From assembly GCF_946479755.1 (NCBI RefSeq), contig NZ_CAMLHC010000001.1, positions 186,001 to 250,000 on the forward strand: a DNA stretch of 64,000 bases, in the 5' to 3' direction. This stretch comes from an uncultured Chitinophaga sp. Lineage in GTDB: Bacteria; Bacteroidota; Bacteroidia; Chitinophagales; Chitinophagaceae. The position numbers and the translations under genes were made by a program. Positions 1 to 8,092 of the stretch are shown one piece after another; positions within the stretch are counted from its first letter, which is position 1; every line of letters starts with the position of its first letter. The notes below the pieces were generated by a model that worked only from the letters and a program-made list of their open reading frames with translations, had not been told where the DNA came from and did not search any database.

Positions 1-74
1 AACAACGGTGCGATCAGAAAGATGAAGGTCACTACTCCGATCAGGGGGACAATATCCTTTGGCGGTATCTGCAT
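1..74 (-). CDS. N-terminal start of a membrane protein (possible sensor histidine kinase), cut by window edge
   Basis: Reading the minus strand from the ATG at 74-72, the frame stays open to the window edge. It encodes a short polar start (MQIPPKDIVPLIG) followed at once by a hydrophobic stretch (VVTFIFLIAPL), which looks like an N-terminal membrane anchor. The start lies inside the 3' end of the upstream membrane-protein gene (34 nt overlap), so the two are probably co-transcribed and translationally coupled. In Bacteroidota, small multi-pass membrane proteins are often followed by a sensor histidine kinase with a single short N-terminal anchor like this one. That identity is inference only, because no catalytic region is in view. 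Existence as a gene is moderately supported; function is uncertain. Confidence 0.5.
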   Translation of the reverse strand, partial: MQIPPKDIVPLIGVVTFIFLIAPL

Positions 75-694
75 ATAAAAGCGTATGACCAGCTGGTGTA
101 AAGGAATATGTTGAGAATATTGAAAATAATATATCGCATGGAATAAGGAAAGGTGGAGCTGTCAGCAATATACTGGAAAAGAATGTTGAAGATCACGCCA
201 CCGAAATAGAACAGCAGTACGCCGCTGATCCACCAGAACGGCGCATAGGCGCCGAGGGACTGATACCTGGAATCTTTCAGCATCAGGTAGAAATAGTACA
301 GGGAGGCCAGCACAAACACAACAGCCATCAATGTCGCTGTTTTGTTGTTGAATCGCTGAAAATGGCTGTCTATGGCCTCTACTGTATATATTACCATAAA
401 AATGGCCAGCCAGGCAATCAGCCATTTGCTGACGTTAATGTAGTTGCTGTAAAGATGGTGGAAGAACAAGCTGATGCAGAAACATTCAATCACCAGGAAG
501 ATGTTGTATACCCACACATTCGATACATGCATCGTTCTTCTGATGTAGATGCCTGACAGCTCAGTGATACATACGATGAACAGGTAGAGAATAAAACGTT
601 TCCATACAGGGTCTCTGTCTTTGATGAGACAGATAAGCCCTGTAAGGAAACATATTATTTCAGTGACAGTATTGACGGTGAAAAAATGGATCAT
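41..694 (-). CDS. Multi-pass integral membrane protein, function unknown
   Basis: A 217-residue protein made almost entirely of hydrophobic helices separated by short polar loops. I count about six or seven likely membrane segments, for example near residues 5-23, 34-50, 61-80, 91-105, 122-138, 152-172 and 187-207. Charged loops such as KDRDPVWKR and RRTMHV fit a polytopic inner-membrane protein. No catalytic motif is visible and I do not recognise a named family. It follows the small lipoprotein gene by 3 nt and its 3' end overlaps the start of the next gene, so it is the middle member of a minus-strand operon. If the next gene is a histidine kinase, this could be its membrane partner, but that is speculation. 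Confidence 0.75.
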   Translation of the reverse strand: MIHFFTVNTVTEIICFLTGLICLIKDRDPVWKRFILYLFIVCITELSGIYIRRTMHVSNVWVYNIFLVIECFCISLFFHHLYSNYINVSKWLIAWLAIFMVIYTVEAIDSHFQRFNNKTATLMAVVFVLASLYYFYLMLKDSRYQSLGAYAPFWWISGVLLFYFGGVIFNILFQYIADSSTFPYSMRYIIFNILNIFLYTSWSYAFICRYRQRILSP

Positions 695-697
695 TGG

Positions 698-1303
698 TTA
701 TTTTTCTGCTTTTATAAGTGTTGCGCCAATGGAATTACAGTTTGGCGGATAGGGACATACTTCCCCGTGGTTGAATGCATTGCCCTGTAGATTAAGGCCT
801 CGAAGAAAACCTTTACTGCGTTGGCTATATGCAGCAGTATCATTATAGAAATCCCGGTGGTACACATGCGTTCTATCTCCGACCGTAAGGGTATCTGGCC
901 GGGTAGAAGCCATTATTAGTGTATTCTTTCCCCAGAACTTACGTGGCATAGCGGTGTTGTTCTCATACTCCGGGTCATAGGCGGCAAAATAAAAACGTAT
1001 GCCGTCTCCTTTATCACGTTCCAGTATCGCCATTAGCGTATCTAATTCCTGTCTGCTAAACCAGATGCACTGTGTATTATATCTGAATGTGTGTTTGGTA
1101 TCCCCGGAGAGAGGGGCCAGCTTCCTGGTATTACTGTCAATATAATTCTGCACATATTTTTTTGCTGCGTCTATACTTATTTCATGGGAAACGGCCACCA
1201 CGCTGTCAGTCCTGATATGATGGGTCGTTGTACCGGAGTTTTGCTTGCAGGCGCCCAGTATCACAGGCGTGCTGAGATAAAGCAGGATAGTCTTTATATT
1301 CAT
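698..1303 (-). CDS. Small predicted lipoprotein, function unknown
   Basis: A 201-residue protein with a lipoprotein signal peptide: a short basic start, a hydrophobic run, and the lipobox LGAC with Cys19 as the probable lipidated residue. The mature part is soluble and mixed in composition. It contains IWFSRQELDTLMAIL and FYFAAYDPEYEN segments resembling small Bacteroidota periplasmic proteins of unknown function. A C-terminal CPYPPNC motif could form a disulfide. It sits 3 nt upstream of the multi-pass membrane protein gene and is probably the first gene of that operon. No enzymatic motif is recognised. Confidence 0.75.
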   Translation of the reverse strand: MNIKTILLYLSTPVILGACKQNSGTTTHHIRTDSVVAVSHEISIDAAKKYVQNYIDSNTRKLAPLSGDTKHTFRYNTQCIWFSRQELDTLMAILERDKGDGIRFYFAAYDPEYENNTAMPRKFWGKNTLIMASTRPDTLTVGDRTHVYHRDFYNDTAAYSQRSKGFLRGLNLQGNAFNHGEVCPYPPNCNSIGATLIKAEK

Positions 1304-1392
1304 AGGGTTATTTTTTTTAAGTTAATATTTGTTGACGGATTAAACAATTTTATTATTTTTATTTTCCTGCAAGGTCATTACCCTCATCAACA

Positions 1393-1420
1393 GAAAAAAA
1401 GCTGAAATCAGCTTTTTTTC
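1393..1420. terminator. Symmetric hairpin flanked by A and T tracts, likely bidirectional terminator
   Basis: A 12-bp perfect stem (1393-1404 paired with 1409-1420) has an A7 run on the left arm and a T7 run on the right. The core is GCTG/CAGC with a 4-nt AAAT loop. It lies 90 nt upstream of the minus-strand lipoprotein start, so it would insulate that operon from upstream transcription. Confidence 0.6.
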
Positions 1421-1643
1421 ACAATATTTTCATCTCCATAAAAAATGTTTCACCCTTTCCACTTCACTCGGTTTGATAATAGCAGCATGACTTCTAACTT
1501 TAAGCGCTTGTACACACGATAGTTCCGTGCGGCTGCTAAGGCCCAATAATTATCCCTATGAATTACAAGTATTGTAATGCAGCCGTTGTTGATAAGCATT
1601 TAGTTTTTATGAGATACTTATAGCATTATGTTTTATGATTAAA

Positions 1644-1670
1644 GGACGTCTCACTAGAAATGAGACGTCC
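1644..1670 (-). terminator. Perfect 10-bp hairpin downstream of the metalloprotease gene
   Basis: GGACGTCTCA (1644-1653) pairs exactly with TGAGACGTCC (1661-1670) around a 7-nt loop. On the minus strand the stem is followed by TTTAATCAT, a weak T-tract. It is about 100 nt beyond the stop of the minus-strand metalloprotease gene and is its most likely terminator. Confidence 0.5.
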
Positions 1671-1773
1671 TGCTAAATAAAGAACTTTTCCTCCGCCGGT
1701 ACCACCACAGGGGCCTATTCTACATGCTATATGGTCGGAGGTGGTTTTCAGGGTAGGGTAGAGGAGCAAAATA

Positions 1774-3609
1774 TCACCTTACCCTCGTAAAATTCCCGCT
1801 GCTATTCTGCAGGATATACAACACCCCGGCGCCCGGCCGGTATAACACCAGGTGCCCGTTTTTCCCATTGCTCAGGTAGTCAAACGGAAACACCTTATCA
1901 TCCTGGGACAGCAGATTGTACCCGCCTAATCCCGAATGAGTAGAGTACACTGTCTGAAAAACACCATTATTATTTTTGATCACGTACAACACACCCTGAC
2001 CCGGACGATATAGTGCCAGGTGGTCCTGTTTGCCGCTGCCGGTAAAGTCATAGGGGAACAGCCTGTCGGTAACGGACAGCAGGTCGTAGGTGGCCACCCC
2101 TGAATGGGATAATAACACTTCACTGAAAGTACCGCTGTTATTGCTTTGGATGTACAGCACGCCCTGTCCCGGACGGTACAGCGCCAGGTGGTCCGCCTTG
2201 CCGGTGCCGGTATAGTCAAAGGCTACGATCTTATCATCGTTGGACCGCAGGTCGTATCTGCCGACACCGCTAAAGGAGGTAAATACCTGGGAGAAGTTGC
2301 CGTTATCATTTTTGAGGATGTATAACACGCCATCGCCGGGACGGTATAAGGCCAGGTGGTCGGCTTTGCCGCTGTGGTTATAGTCGAAAGCGATGATCTG
2401 ATCTTTAGTGGACGCCAGGTTGTAGCCTCCGATACCCTGAAAGGAGGTAAACACCTGGGTGAAGGTGCCGTTGTTGTTTTTCAGGATGTAGACGACACCA
2501 TGGCCTGGCCTGTAGAGCAGGAGGTGGTCGGCTTTACCGCTGCCGGTATAGTCAAACGGTATGACCCGGTCTTCTGCAGACGCCAGGTTATAGCCGCCAA
2601 TACCCTGGAAGGAGGCAAATGCCTGGGTGAAGGTGCCGTTATCATTTTTGAGGATGAACAATACACCGGATCCGGGACGGTACAGCACGAGATGGTCGGC
2701 TTTGCCGCTGCTGGTATAGTCAAAGGCAAAGGAGAGGTCCTGCTGCGACATCAGATCATATCCACCGATGCCCACTTCCGGAAGGGTACCATATAACGCC
2801 TGCAACGCAATCTGATCGTTGGCGTTGAAAGGTCTGTTGGTGCTCAGGGAAGTACAGGCCAGCATCCAGCTATTGGGATCTTCCGCGGTAGGCGTGCCGG
2901 GGATGTGGACTGCGCCTACGCCGCCATCGCCTTCGTTATTGGGATTGGAGAAACCGCAGCTATAGCTTCTGTTGAAATAATCGGTGTGCCGTAGCCCGAT
3001 AGTATGACCGATTTCATGGGCAAACAACGTGGCCAGGAAACCTGCATCGGGGGTACTGCCGATATAGCCTGCATTCAGCAGAATCGGGCTGGGTGGGTTG
3101 CCCTGTGCGTCAGGGAAACCGGCGGACCGTCCCAGGACACCGGTACCGAGGTTCGCATTCCGGACATCAACATCACCGCCGCTGGCCACCCTTCTGAAGG
3201 TAAGGCGCAGGTGCAGGTCATTATAACGTCTGATGGCTTCATCTGCCGCTGCAACATAGGCAGGTGGCAGGTTGGTAACGGAAATTGTGATCTCACGCTG
3301 GCCTCCGGGAATGCTGATCAGGTTGTTGGTGCGGTATTGCTCTGACTTGGCAATCCGCAGCTGCGGAGAGGTTACCTGGCGGTCGATTTCTTTTTCGTTA
3401 ATGAAAATATCCCCTTCTACGATATAGCCGCCGTCGACTTTCACAATACCGTTGGGACTGTAACCTGCTGCTTTTATTTTTTCGAGCAGTTCATTGGAGG
3501 GCTTGCCGTCTGCTTCCTTCTGGGCATTTTCCTTCTTGCAGGATACCAGTACAGACACGACAACTAACAGACAGAGGACTGTCCGGAAAAGTCGGATAGG
3601 ATGTAGCAT
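1774..3609 (-). CDS. Lipoprotein HEIGH-type zinc metalloprotease with six C-terminal propeller-like repeats
   Basis: A 611-residue exported lipoprotein. The signal peptide ends in the lipobox VLVSC with Cys24 lipidated, followed by KKEN. Residues about 75-275 form a metzincin-like protease domain of the M57 / dual-action HEIGH group. The zinc motif HEIGHTIGLRH places His198, His202 and His208 as ligands and Glu199 as the catalytic base, and a later WMLAC segment is the likely Met-turn. From about residue 280 to the end run six tandem repeats of about 56 residues with the core FDYTGSGKADHLxLYRPG. These resemble FG-GAP/VCBS-type propeller repeats that bind ligand or calcium. The protein probably sits on the outer membrane surface and cleaves extracellular protein, with the repeats as binding platform. 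The substrate is unknown. It appears monocistronic. Confidence 0.88.
   Translation of the reverse strand: MLHPIRLFRTVLCLLVVVSVLVSCKKENAQKEADGKPSNELLEKIKAAGYSPNGIVKVDGGYIVEGDIFINEKEIDRQVTSPQLRIAKSEQYRTNNLISIPGGQREITISVTNLPPAYVAAADEAIRRYNDLHLRLTFRRVASGGDVDVRNANLGTGVLGRSAGFPDAQGNPPSPILLNAGYIGSTPDAGFLATLFAHEIGHTIGLRHTDYFNRSYSCGFSNPNNEGDGGVGAVHIPGTPTAEDPNSWMLACTSLSTNRPFNANDQIALQALYGTLPEVGIGGYDLMSQQDLSFAFDYTSSGKADHLVLYRPGSGVLFILKNDNGTFTQAFASFQGIGGYNLASAEDRVIPFDYTGSGKADHLLLYRPGHGVVYILKNNNGTFTQVFTSFQGIGGYNLASTKDQIIAFDYNHSGKADHLALYRPGDGVLYILKNDNGNFSQVFTSFSGVGRYDLRSNDDKIVAFDYTGTGKADHLALYRPGQGVLYIQSNNSGTFSEVLLSHSGVATYDLLSVTDRLFPYDFTGSGKQDHLALYRPGQGVLYVIKNNNGVFQTVYSTHSGLGGYNLLSQDDKVFPFDYLSNGKNGHLVLYRPGAGVLYILQNSSGNFTRVR
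1777..2772 (-). repeat. Six in-frame tandem repeats of 168 nt encoding propeller-like units
   Basis: The region encodes six consecutive units (five of 56 residues and a last one of 52), each starting GIGGY/GVGRY/GVATY/GLGGY and containing the invariant GK-x-x-HL-x-LYRPG core followed by GVLYI. Conservation is also evident in the DNA, where phrases such as GGCCAGGTGGTC recur at the same phase. This implies recent duplication or gene conversion. Confidence 0.85.
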
Positions 3610-4331
3610 GTTCTTGATTTTGGGTTATAAAAAAAGTACAGAAAATATAGATGGGTTATAGGGTTATTAAATACTCCGGTAGCAGCGGCCAACTAAACTT
3701 TCAAATAGGTATGTCAATCCCGACAGACACAGTAGCCTGGTTTCCATAGCGGAGTAGTTTCACGTAAAAATAGTATCCGCTACTGCGTTGTGGTTTCAAG
3801 GCAAAGAGATCTTCTTAAAGTCATCGCTGCTGCATAATATAATAACGGACTTCTGGAAACAAACGTAATACCATCTCCTTGTAATCATCTTATTATTTAT
3901 TTTGTAAATATGTTTGTCCGGTAATCCGCTTTGAGAAAAATTTTCTCAGCAGATACCACTTTGGTATGTCTCTTTTGTTATTAACGTAAGGTAAACTACC
4001 TGACAGAGAGAATGATTCGTTCTCTCTGTATTTATTAAGCATCTATATATATAATATGTTTTTGTACACGGGACATCCCTACGTTCGGAACTATAATGGA
4101 TACCAGCATTTTGAGCGGAAAATGCAAGGTTTGTTAGCGCCAGCCATCTTTGGCAACATACTCCCAAATGAAGTATCAATCCCTGGTAGGCGACCGAATG
4201 CGGTAGCCAGGTAGGCGGGATAAATCTGCCATCGTTAAACCAACTCACTCTCTTCTGGGAAAATCAATTTAAACGACTTTATAGCCGTGTCGTGTTCCCG
4301 TGCGCATGCGCTATCAACCCAAGAATTCGTT
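3610..4331. other. A/T-rich intergenic region between protease gene and the ATPase cassette
   Basis: About 720 nt lie between divergent genes. The left part should hold the minus-strand promoter of the protease gene and the right part the plus-strand promoter of the two-gene ATPase cassette. A 100-codon minus-strand frame (3946-4248) is present but has an odd Cys-rich composition and no family resemblance, so I do not call it. One perfect hairpin (4003-4029) is listed separately. Composition becomes visibly more A/T-rich here and stays so through the cassette, consistent with a boundary of acquired DNA. Confidence 0.5.
4003..4029. other. Perfect 10-bp inverted repeat, role unknown
   Basis: ACAGAGAGAA (4003-4012) pairs with TTCTCTCTGT (4020-4029) around a 7-nt loop and is followed on the plus strand by ATTTATTAAG. 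It could be a weak terminator, an operator for the downstream cassette, or an insertion scar. It lies about 300 nt upstream of the cassette's first start codon. Confidence 0.4.
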
Positions 4332-5015
4332 ATGTCTTTTACAAAGGAAGTTTTTAACAACATCAATGCGTCTATTGAGGAAATCAGGATGCAAACACTC
4401 GATAGTCAGGATCTTACCATTTTTCTGGAAATGTTGGATACATTGTTGGACGCCAAAGAAAGTTTCGTACAGGAAGATGCGGAACTGGGCTTTTTCTGGA
4501 ATGAGATAGTGTCCGATTCAATAGCTATTTTACATTCCGGTATGTCGGGCAATTATCGTTTAGCCATTGCGGGCCTGCGGAACCTGTTGGAAATATCCTG
4601 TCATGCCTTTTATTACCTCGACCACAAAATAGAATTTAAGCTGTTTGTGAACGAAAACGGAAAATCTGACAAATATGTAAGCACCCTGATAAATGATCAC
4701 CTGTTTTTTACCACCAAATACATCAAAACCTTTTTCCCGGATATACAAAAAATTCAGCATGGTGATAATACGGTAAGTAATTACCTGAGCTTAACCTACC
4801 AGAAGTTATGCGATGTGGTGCATGGGAGATATGATTCACTGACAAAAAAAGATGATTTGAGAATAGCCTACTCCAGGCCGATGTTTGAGAAGTTCAAGGC
4901 CAGCTTCAGGTATACCATAGGGGCTGTCCTTTGCATGCATATGCTGAGGTTTAATCATTTTTCGAATATCACAGCGAATAAAATTGTTGGAGAATTAAAT
5001 ATAATAAAGATATGA
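4332..5015 (+). CDS. All-helical protein of unknown function, partner of the downstream ORC/Cdc6-like ATPase
   Basis: A predicted 227-residue soluble, mostly alpha-helical protein. The frame is open 15 codons further upstream, but the ATG at 4332 (MSFTKEVFNNINAS) begins the compositionally normal sequence, so I prefer it. A central region, RNLLEISCHAFYYLDH near residues 90-105, and a later LCDVVHGRYD near 165-175 recall the Arg/His-containing helices of HEPN-like or DUF5677-like proteins. The spacing does not match a canonical HEPN RNase motif. It has no signal peptide or membrane segment. Its stop overlaps the start of the ATPase gene in an ATGA arrangement, so the two products are probably made in fixed ratio and act together. 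A defence role is inferred from gene pairing and composition, not from a known family. Confidence 0.7.
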   Translation: MSFTKEVFNNINASIEEIRMQTLDSQDLTIFLEMLDTLLDAKESFVQEDAELGFFWNEIVSDSIAILHSGMSGNYRLAIAGLRNLLEISCHAFYYLDHKIEFKLFVNENGKSDKYVSTLINDHLFFTTKYIKTFFPDIQKIQHGDNTVSNYLSLTYQKLCDVVHGRYDSLTKKDDLRIAYSRPMFEKFKASFRYTIGAVLCMHMLRFNHFSNITANKIVGELNIIKI

Positions 5016-6769
5016 AGATATCTCTGGGTGATTTTATCCTCGATAGAACTGAAAGTCTCAACGACGAACACATAAAAAAGTACTTTATCGAGAGAAATGA
5101 TGATAAAATAAGCAGATTGCTGGACTCTGAACAATATTTGTTGGAAGGGAGCAGGGGCGTAGGGAAAACAATGCTGATGAAAGCGGCTATGTTAAGGTCT
5201 CAGGCGGATTTTGGAAGTAATAGTATTCTTCCGGTCTGGATCAGTTTTGAAGAATCTATCCGGCTGGAAAGAATAAGTATAGCAGATGACTCAATTGACC
5301 CGTTCCTGCAATGGACGATGGGTAAGATTTTATACGAAACCCTGGCAAAACTGGAACAACTGAGACCCATTAATATTGATAAACTTAACAAGCGTTTGTC
5401 GTCCATCTTCAGCAAGGACTTCTCCGGGAATTATGAAAAGTATGCCTATCTGCTAAATGAATACATAAAATTCCTTGAAAAAGGGAACATCAAGAACGTA
5501 AAAGAGATTATCAAATCATCTCCCTCACAGGAGCTAATTAATGTGTTGGATAATCCCCAGACATTTAAGGAATTTTTGCTGAATTTAATAAAAGACCTTA
5601 AGCTCAAAAGAATTGTGTTCCTGTTTGATGAAGCTGCACACGTTTTCTCATTTTCTCAACAGGAAAAGTTTTTTACCTTTTTTAAGTCTTTGCGAGATCC
5701 AAAAATCGCGTGTAAGGCTGCCGTTTACCCAGGGATTACCAATTATGGTAAATATTTTGAAAGAGGGCAGGATGCAAAAGAGCTAAAAATAGCGTGGAAT
5801 CCTATGGACCCAGCTGACATCAGATATATTAAGAATATTATAAAAAAGCGCATACAGGCCTATAACGGTGATTACTGGAGCCGTTTGTCAAATAATGTAG
5901 AAGTTATCGATACGATATGCATCTGCAGTAATGGGAACCCCAGGTTTGCGTTTCATATTATAGATGAACTGGAGAATAGTAAGGCATTCAAAAATACCAT
6001 AAAGGTACAACTGCTGATTAATGCCATTCGTAGTGTGTTTAGTACAAAATGGAAGGAGTTTGATACGTTGAAACAGCGATTGGTAAAGTATTACCAGTAC
6101 ATCAATGAAGGAGAGTTTTTTGTAAAAGATGTGCTGTTGCCAAATCTCAGATTGTGGAATGAGAAACAACGGGAGAAGAGAAGGAAGCTCTCGCTCGGTT
6201 TTTACATTTCCACCAAAGCGTATGACCAGTTGGAGAAAGTTTTCTCAGTTTTATCCTACTCTAATATTATCAATATCGATCACAGTAAAAAGAGCCTTGG
6301 GAAAAGCAAGTATGGTTTTAATATCGCTATTAATCCGAGTATCTTGTACACAGATTTGATAATCAAAGATTCAAAAGAACTAAGGAATACATCTACTAAT
6401 ATTGAATACAATCAAGCCTATTTTGAGACGACGGGGGCTATTCTTGCACTCGTGGACAAGCTAAGAATGGAGAATGAGTTTAAGTGCACTAAATGTGATT
6501 TTAAAACCACACAAGACAGTTTTAAATTTTGTCCGAAATGTGGAAGTAAGATGGACCAGGCGGAAGAGGAATCTCTGTATAAGATATTGAGATCACATAG
6601 TATCAGTAACCTAAAGTTGTCATCCAGAATGATTGACCGGTTAAAACACCGGTTTAAGAATATCGGAGAGCTGTATGATGCGGACGAAAATACTATAAGA
6701 ATGAAGTATATACAGGATGTTCGGGTGACCGTCATTAAAAGCGCTGTCATTGAATACATGTCGGGTTGA
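5012..6769 (+). CDS. ORC/Cdc6-like AAA+ ATPase with zinc ribbon and C-terminal helix-hairpin-helix
   Basis: A 585-residue ATPase. A Walker A motif GSRGVGKT occupies residues 46-53 (Lys52). A Walker B motif IVFLFDEAAH has Asp206 and Glu207, and a GNPR motif in the region CSNGNPRFAFHII matches the sensor-2 style of ORC/Cdc6 and related STAND-type ATPases. Residues about 492-510 form a zinc ribbon with Cys492, Cys495, Cys507 and Cys510. The last 55 residues (RMIDRLKHRFKNIGELY and after) look like a helix-hairpin-helix nucleic-acid-binding unit. The combination suggests a DNA-bound ATP-dependent switch. Related ORC-type ATPases occur in bacterial defence islands, usually beside an effector gene; here the candidate partner is the overlapping upstream gene. 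Codon use is A/T-rich compared with the flanks, suggesting horizontal acquisition. Confidence 0.85.
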   Translation: MKISLGDFILDRTESLNDEHIKKYFIERNDDKISRLLDSEQYLLEGSRGVGKTMLMKAAMLRSQADFGSNSILPVWISFEESIRLERISIADDSIDPFLQWTMGKILYETLAKLEQLRPINIDKLNKRLSSIFSKDFSGNYEKYAYLLNEYIKFLEKGNIKNVKEIIKSSPSQELINVLDNPQTFKEFLLNLIKDLKLKRIVFLFDEAAHVFSFSQQEKFFTFFKSLRDPKIACKAAVYPGITNYGKYFERGQDAKELKIAWNPMDPADIRYIKNIIKKRIQAYNGDYWSRLSNNVEVIDTICICSNGNPRFAFHIIDELENSKAFKNTIKVQLLINAIRSVFSTKWKEFDTLKQRLVKYYQYINEGEFFVKDVLLPNLRLWNEKQREKRRKLSLGFYISTKAYDQLEKVFSVLSYSNIINIDHSKKSLGKSKYGFNIAINPSILYTDLIIKDSKELRNTSTNIEYNQAYFETTGAILALVDKLRMENEFKCTKCDFKTTQDSFKFCPKCGSKMDQAEEESLYKILRSHSISNLKLSSRMIDRLKHRFKNIGELYDADENTIRMKYIQDVRVTVIKSAVIEYMSG

Positions 6770-6794
6770 GAGCCTGAGGAGAATATATTAACCA

Positions 6795-6836
6795 GGGGAA
6801 CAAGTACGTCAGAACGTATCTGTTCCCTTTTTTATT
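6795..6836 (+). terminator. Rho-independent terminator of the ATPase cassette
   Basis: GGGAACA (6796-6802) pairs with TGTTCCC (6821-6827), and inside it TACGT (6805-6809) pairs with ACGTA (6814-6818). The structure is followed by TTTTTTATTTTT. It lies 26 nt after the ATPase stop codon and is a textbook intrinsic terminator. Confidence 0.85.
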
Positions 6837-6884
6837 TTTCCAGGTATTCACCGGAGAGTTGGATCTCTTCTCGCCAGACTGGAT

Positions 6885-7763
6885 GTGGCAGGCAATATAA
6901 AGGTCTCCGACGGAATGCAGACGATCAACCTGGTCAATGGTACCAATACTGCATCGTACAACCTGTCGCTGGGCCTGAATGATGACGGCGTTAACTTCTC
7001 CAATAATTCAGGTACCGGGGGCTTTAAGTTCAATAATGCGAATGGAAATCTCTTCCTGGTCAACAGTGGCGGGAATATGGGCATTGGCACGCTAACCCCG
7101 ATGAATGGCACGAATAACCTCGGCCTGCACATCAGTAAGGGCAACCATTCCACCATCGTGTTGGGAGAGCCGGCTGGCGGTTATGGGGGCTTCGTACAGA
7201 CCTCCGACTCCAGGCACAGGGTATTCATCGGCGCAAACGCCTATGACGACGTTACCAACAGCTGGCAGACAGTGCAGGCCGGCAAAGGACTGGCAGGGAT
7301 CAGCATCGTGGCCGATGAAGGCGGCTGGGGAACTTCCATTGATTTTTTTACCAATACCGGGTCGACATTTACTAAAAGCATGACGATCCTGGGCAACGGT
7401 AACGTAGGTATCGGCACCCTTACGCCAGGAGCCTGTAAACTGGCGGTAGATGGACTGATAGGCGCCCGCAGGATAAAAGTGACACAGGCAGCCTGGGCGG
7501 ATTTTGTATTTCATCCGGAATATAAACTCCCTTCACTCGGAGATGTAGAGCTGTTCATCAACAAACATCGACACCTGCCCGATATGCCGGCGGAGAAAGA
7601 AGTGGTGCAGGAAGGCCTCGACCTCGGCGATATGAATAAAAAACTCCTGCAGAAAATTGAAGAGCTTACCCTCTACATGATTGAAGAACATAAAAAGAAC
7701 CAGCAACAGGAACGGCTCATCCAACAATTGCAGGAAGAGATCAAACAATTAAAGAATAGATAA
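6885..7763 (+). CDS. 5'-truncated tail-fibre-like surface protein with C-terminal coiled coil
   Basis: The frame from the GTG at 6885 encodes 292 residues. It holds repeated short motifs of the form GNVGIGTLTPxxxKLAVDG (twice) and a C-terminal segment AWADFVFHPEYKLPSLGDVE followed by HRHLPDMPAE. It ends in a coiled coil rich in Gln, Glu and Lys. This is the standard build of Bacteroidota tail-fibre-domain surface proteins, related to the region before phage endosialidase chaperone domains. The reading frame continues upstream as LLARLDVAGNIKVSDG, the middle of the usual PxARLDVAGNIKV motif, and then runs into the terminator of the ATPase cassette. There is no signal peptide and no proper start. 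I infer that the 5' part was lost, perhaps when the cassette inserted, and that the remnant is not expressed normally. Confidence 0.7.
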   Translation: MAGNIKVSDGMQTINLVNGTNTASYNLSLGLNDDGVNFSNNSGTGGFKFNNANGNLFLVNSGGNMGIGTLTPMNGTNNLGLHISKGNHSTIVLGEPAGGYGGFVQTSDSRHRVFIGANAYDDVTNSWQTVQAGKGLAGISIVADEGGWGTSIDFFTNTGSTFTKSMTILGNGNVGIGTLTPGACKLAVDGLIGARRIKVTQAAWADFVFHPEYKLPSLGDVELFINKHRHLPDMPAEKEVVQEGLDLGDMNKKLLQKIEELTLYMIEEHKKNQQQERLIQQLQEEIKQLKNR

Positions 7764-7798
7764 TATTGGGTACCTGCGGCTGTCGAAGACACTACTCC

Positions 7799-8032
7799 CT
7801 CTGCAGGCGTGACACCTAGTCGCTCGTTGCAGATACGTTCAAACTGGCGGGTGCTCAGGCAGGCGTTTCTGGCAGTTTCAGTGACGGAGCGATTGCCATA
7901 ACTGCCGGTCCATTGCATAATGGCGTTGTCAAAAGGTTGCATAATACCGGACCTCAATTGTATTCTTTTCAGAAAGAAGTCCTAATGAGCGCATCCAGGG
8001 CCGGGTGAAAATAGAATTTGATAAACTGCATA
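7799..8032 (-). pseudogene. Internally deleted AraC-family regulator remnant
   Basis: On the minus strand an ATG at 8032-8030 opens MQFIKFYFHPALDALIRTSF and then a stop. The start is typical of AraC regulators whose N-terminal domain begins MQ-x-x-x-x-x-PxPAL. After a frame change the sequence continues as IMQPFDNAIMQW, then VTETARNACLSTRQFERICN and ERLGVTP. That is a clear first helix-turn-helix of an AraC C-terminal domain (LSTRQFER followed by GVTP), and it is then lost. About 150-200 codons of the middle and the second HTH are missing. The remnant is non-functional. It lies between the truncated tail-fibre gene and the end of the glycosyltransferase operon, so this is a zone of gene decay. 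Confidence 0.65.
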
Positions 8033-8092
8033 ACGTTGGTTGAATAATGAGCAATGATGAAAAGGTCCTTCCTCTATGCGTTGCCGTCTCCC

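Larger units (their letters stand above)
1304..1773. other. Intergenic region with two perfect hairpins
   Basis: This 470-nt stretch has no convincing coding frame. It holds two perfect inverted repeats (1393-1420 and 1644-1670, listed separately). It also holds the presumed promoter of the minus-strand lipoprotein/membrane operon and the 3' end of the metalloprotease transcript. I see no tRNA-like or repeat element beyond the hairpins. Confidence 0.6.

Noticed and set aside
2356..2796. 146-codon plus-strand repetitive frame
   Set aside because: It is the antisense of the six tandem repeats of the metalloprotease; its periodicity comes from those repeats.
3946..4248. 100-codon minus-strand open frame
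   Set aside because: Cys- and Trp-rich with no coherent domain, no neighbours in operon, and located in an A/T-rich divergent promoter region. Probably chance.
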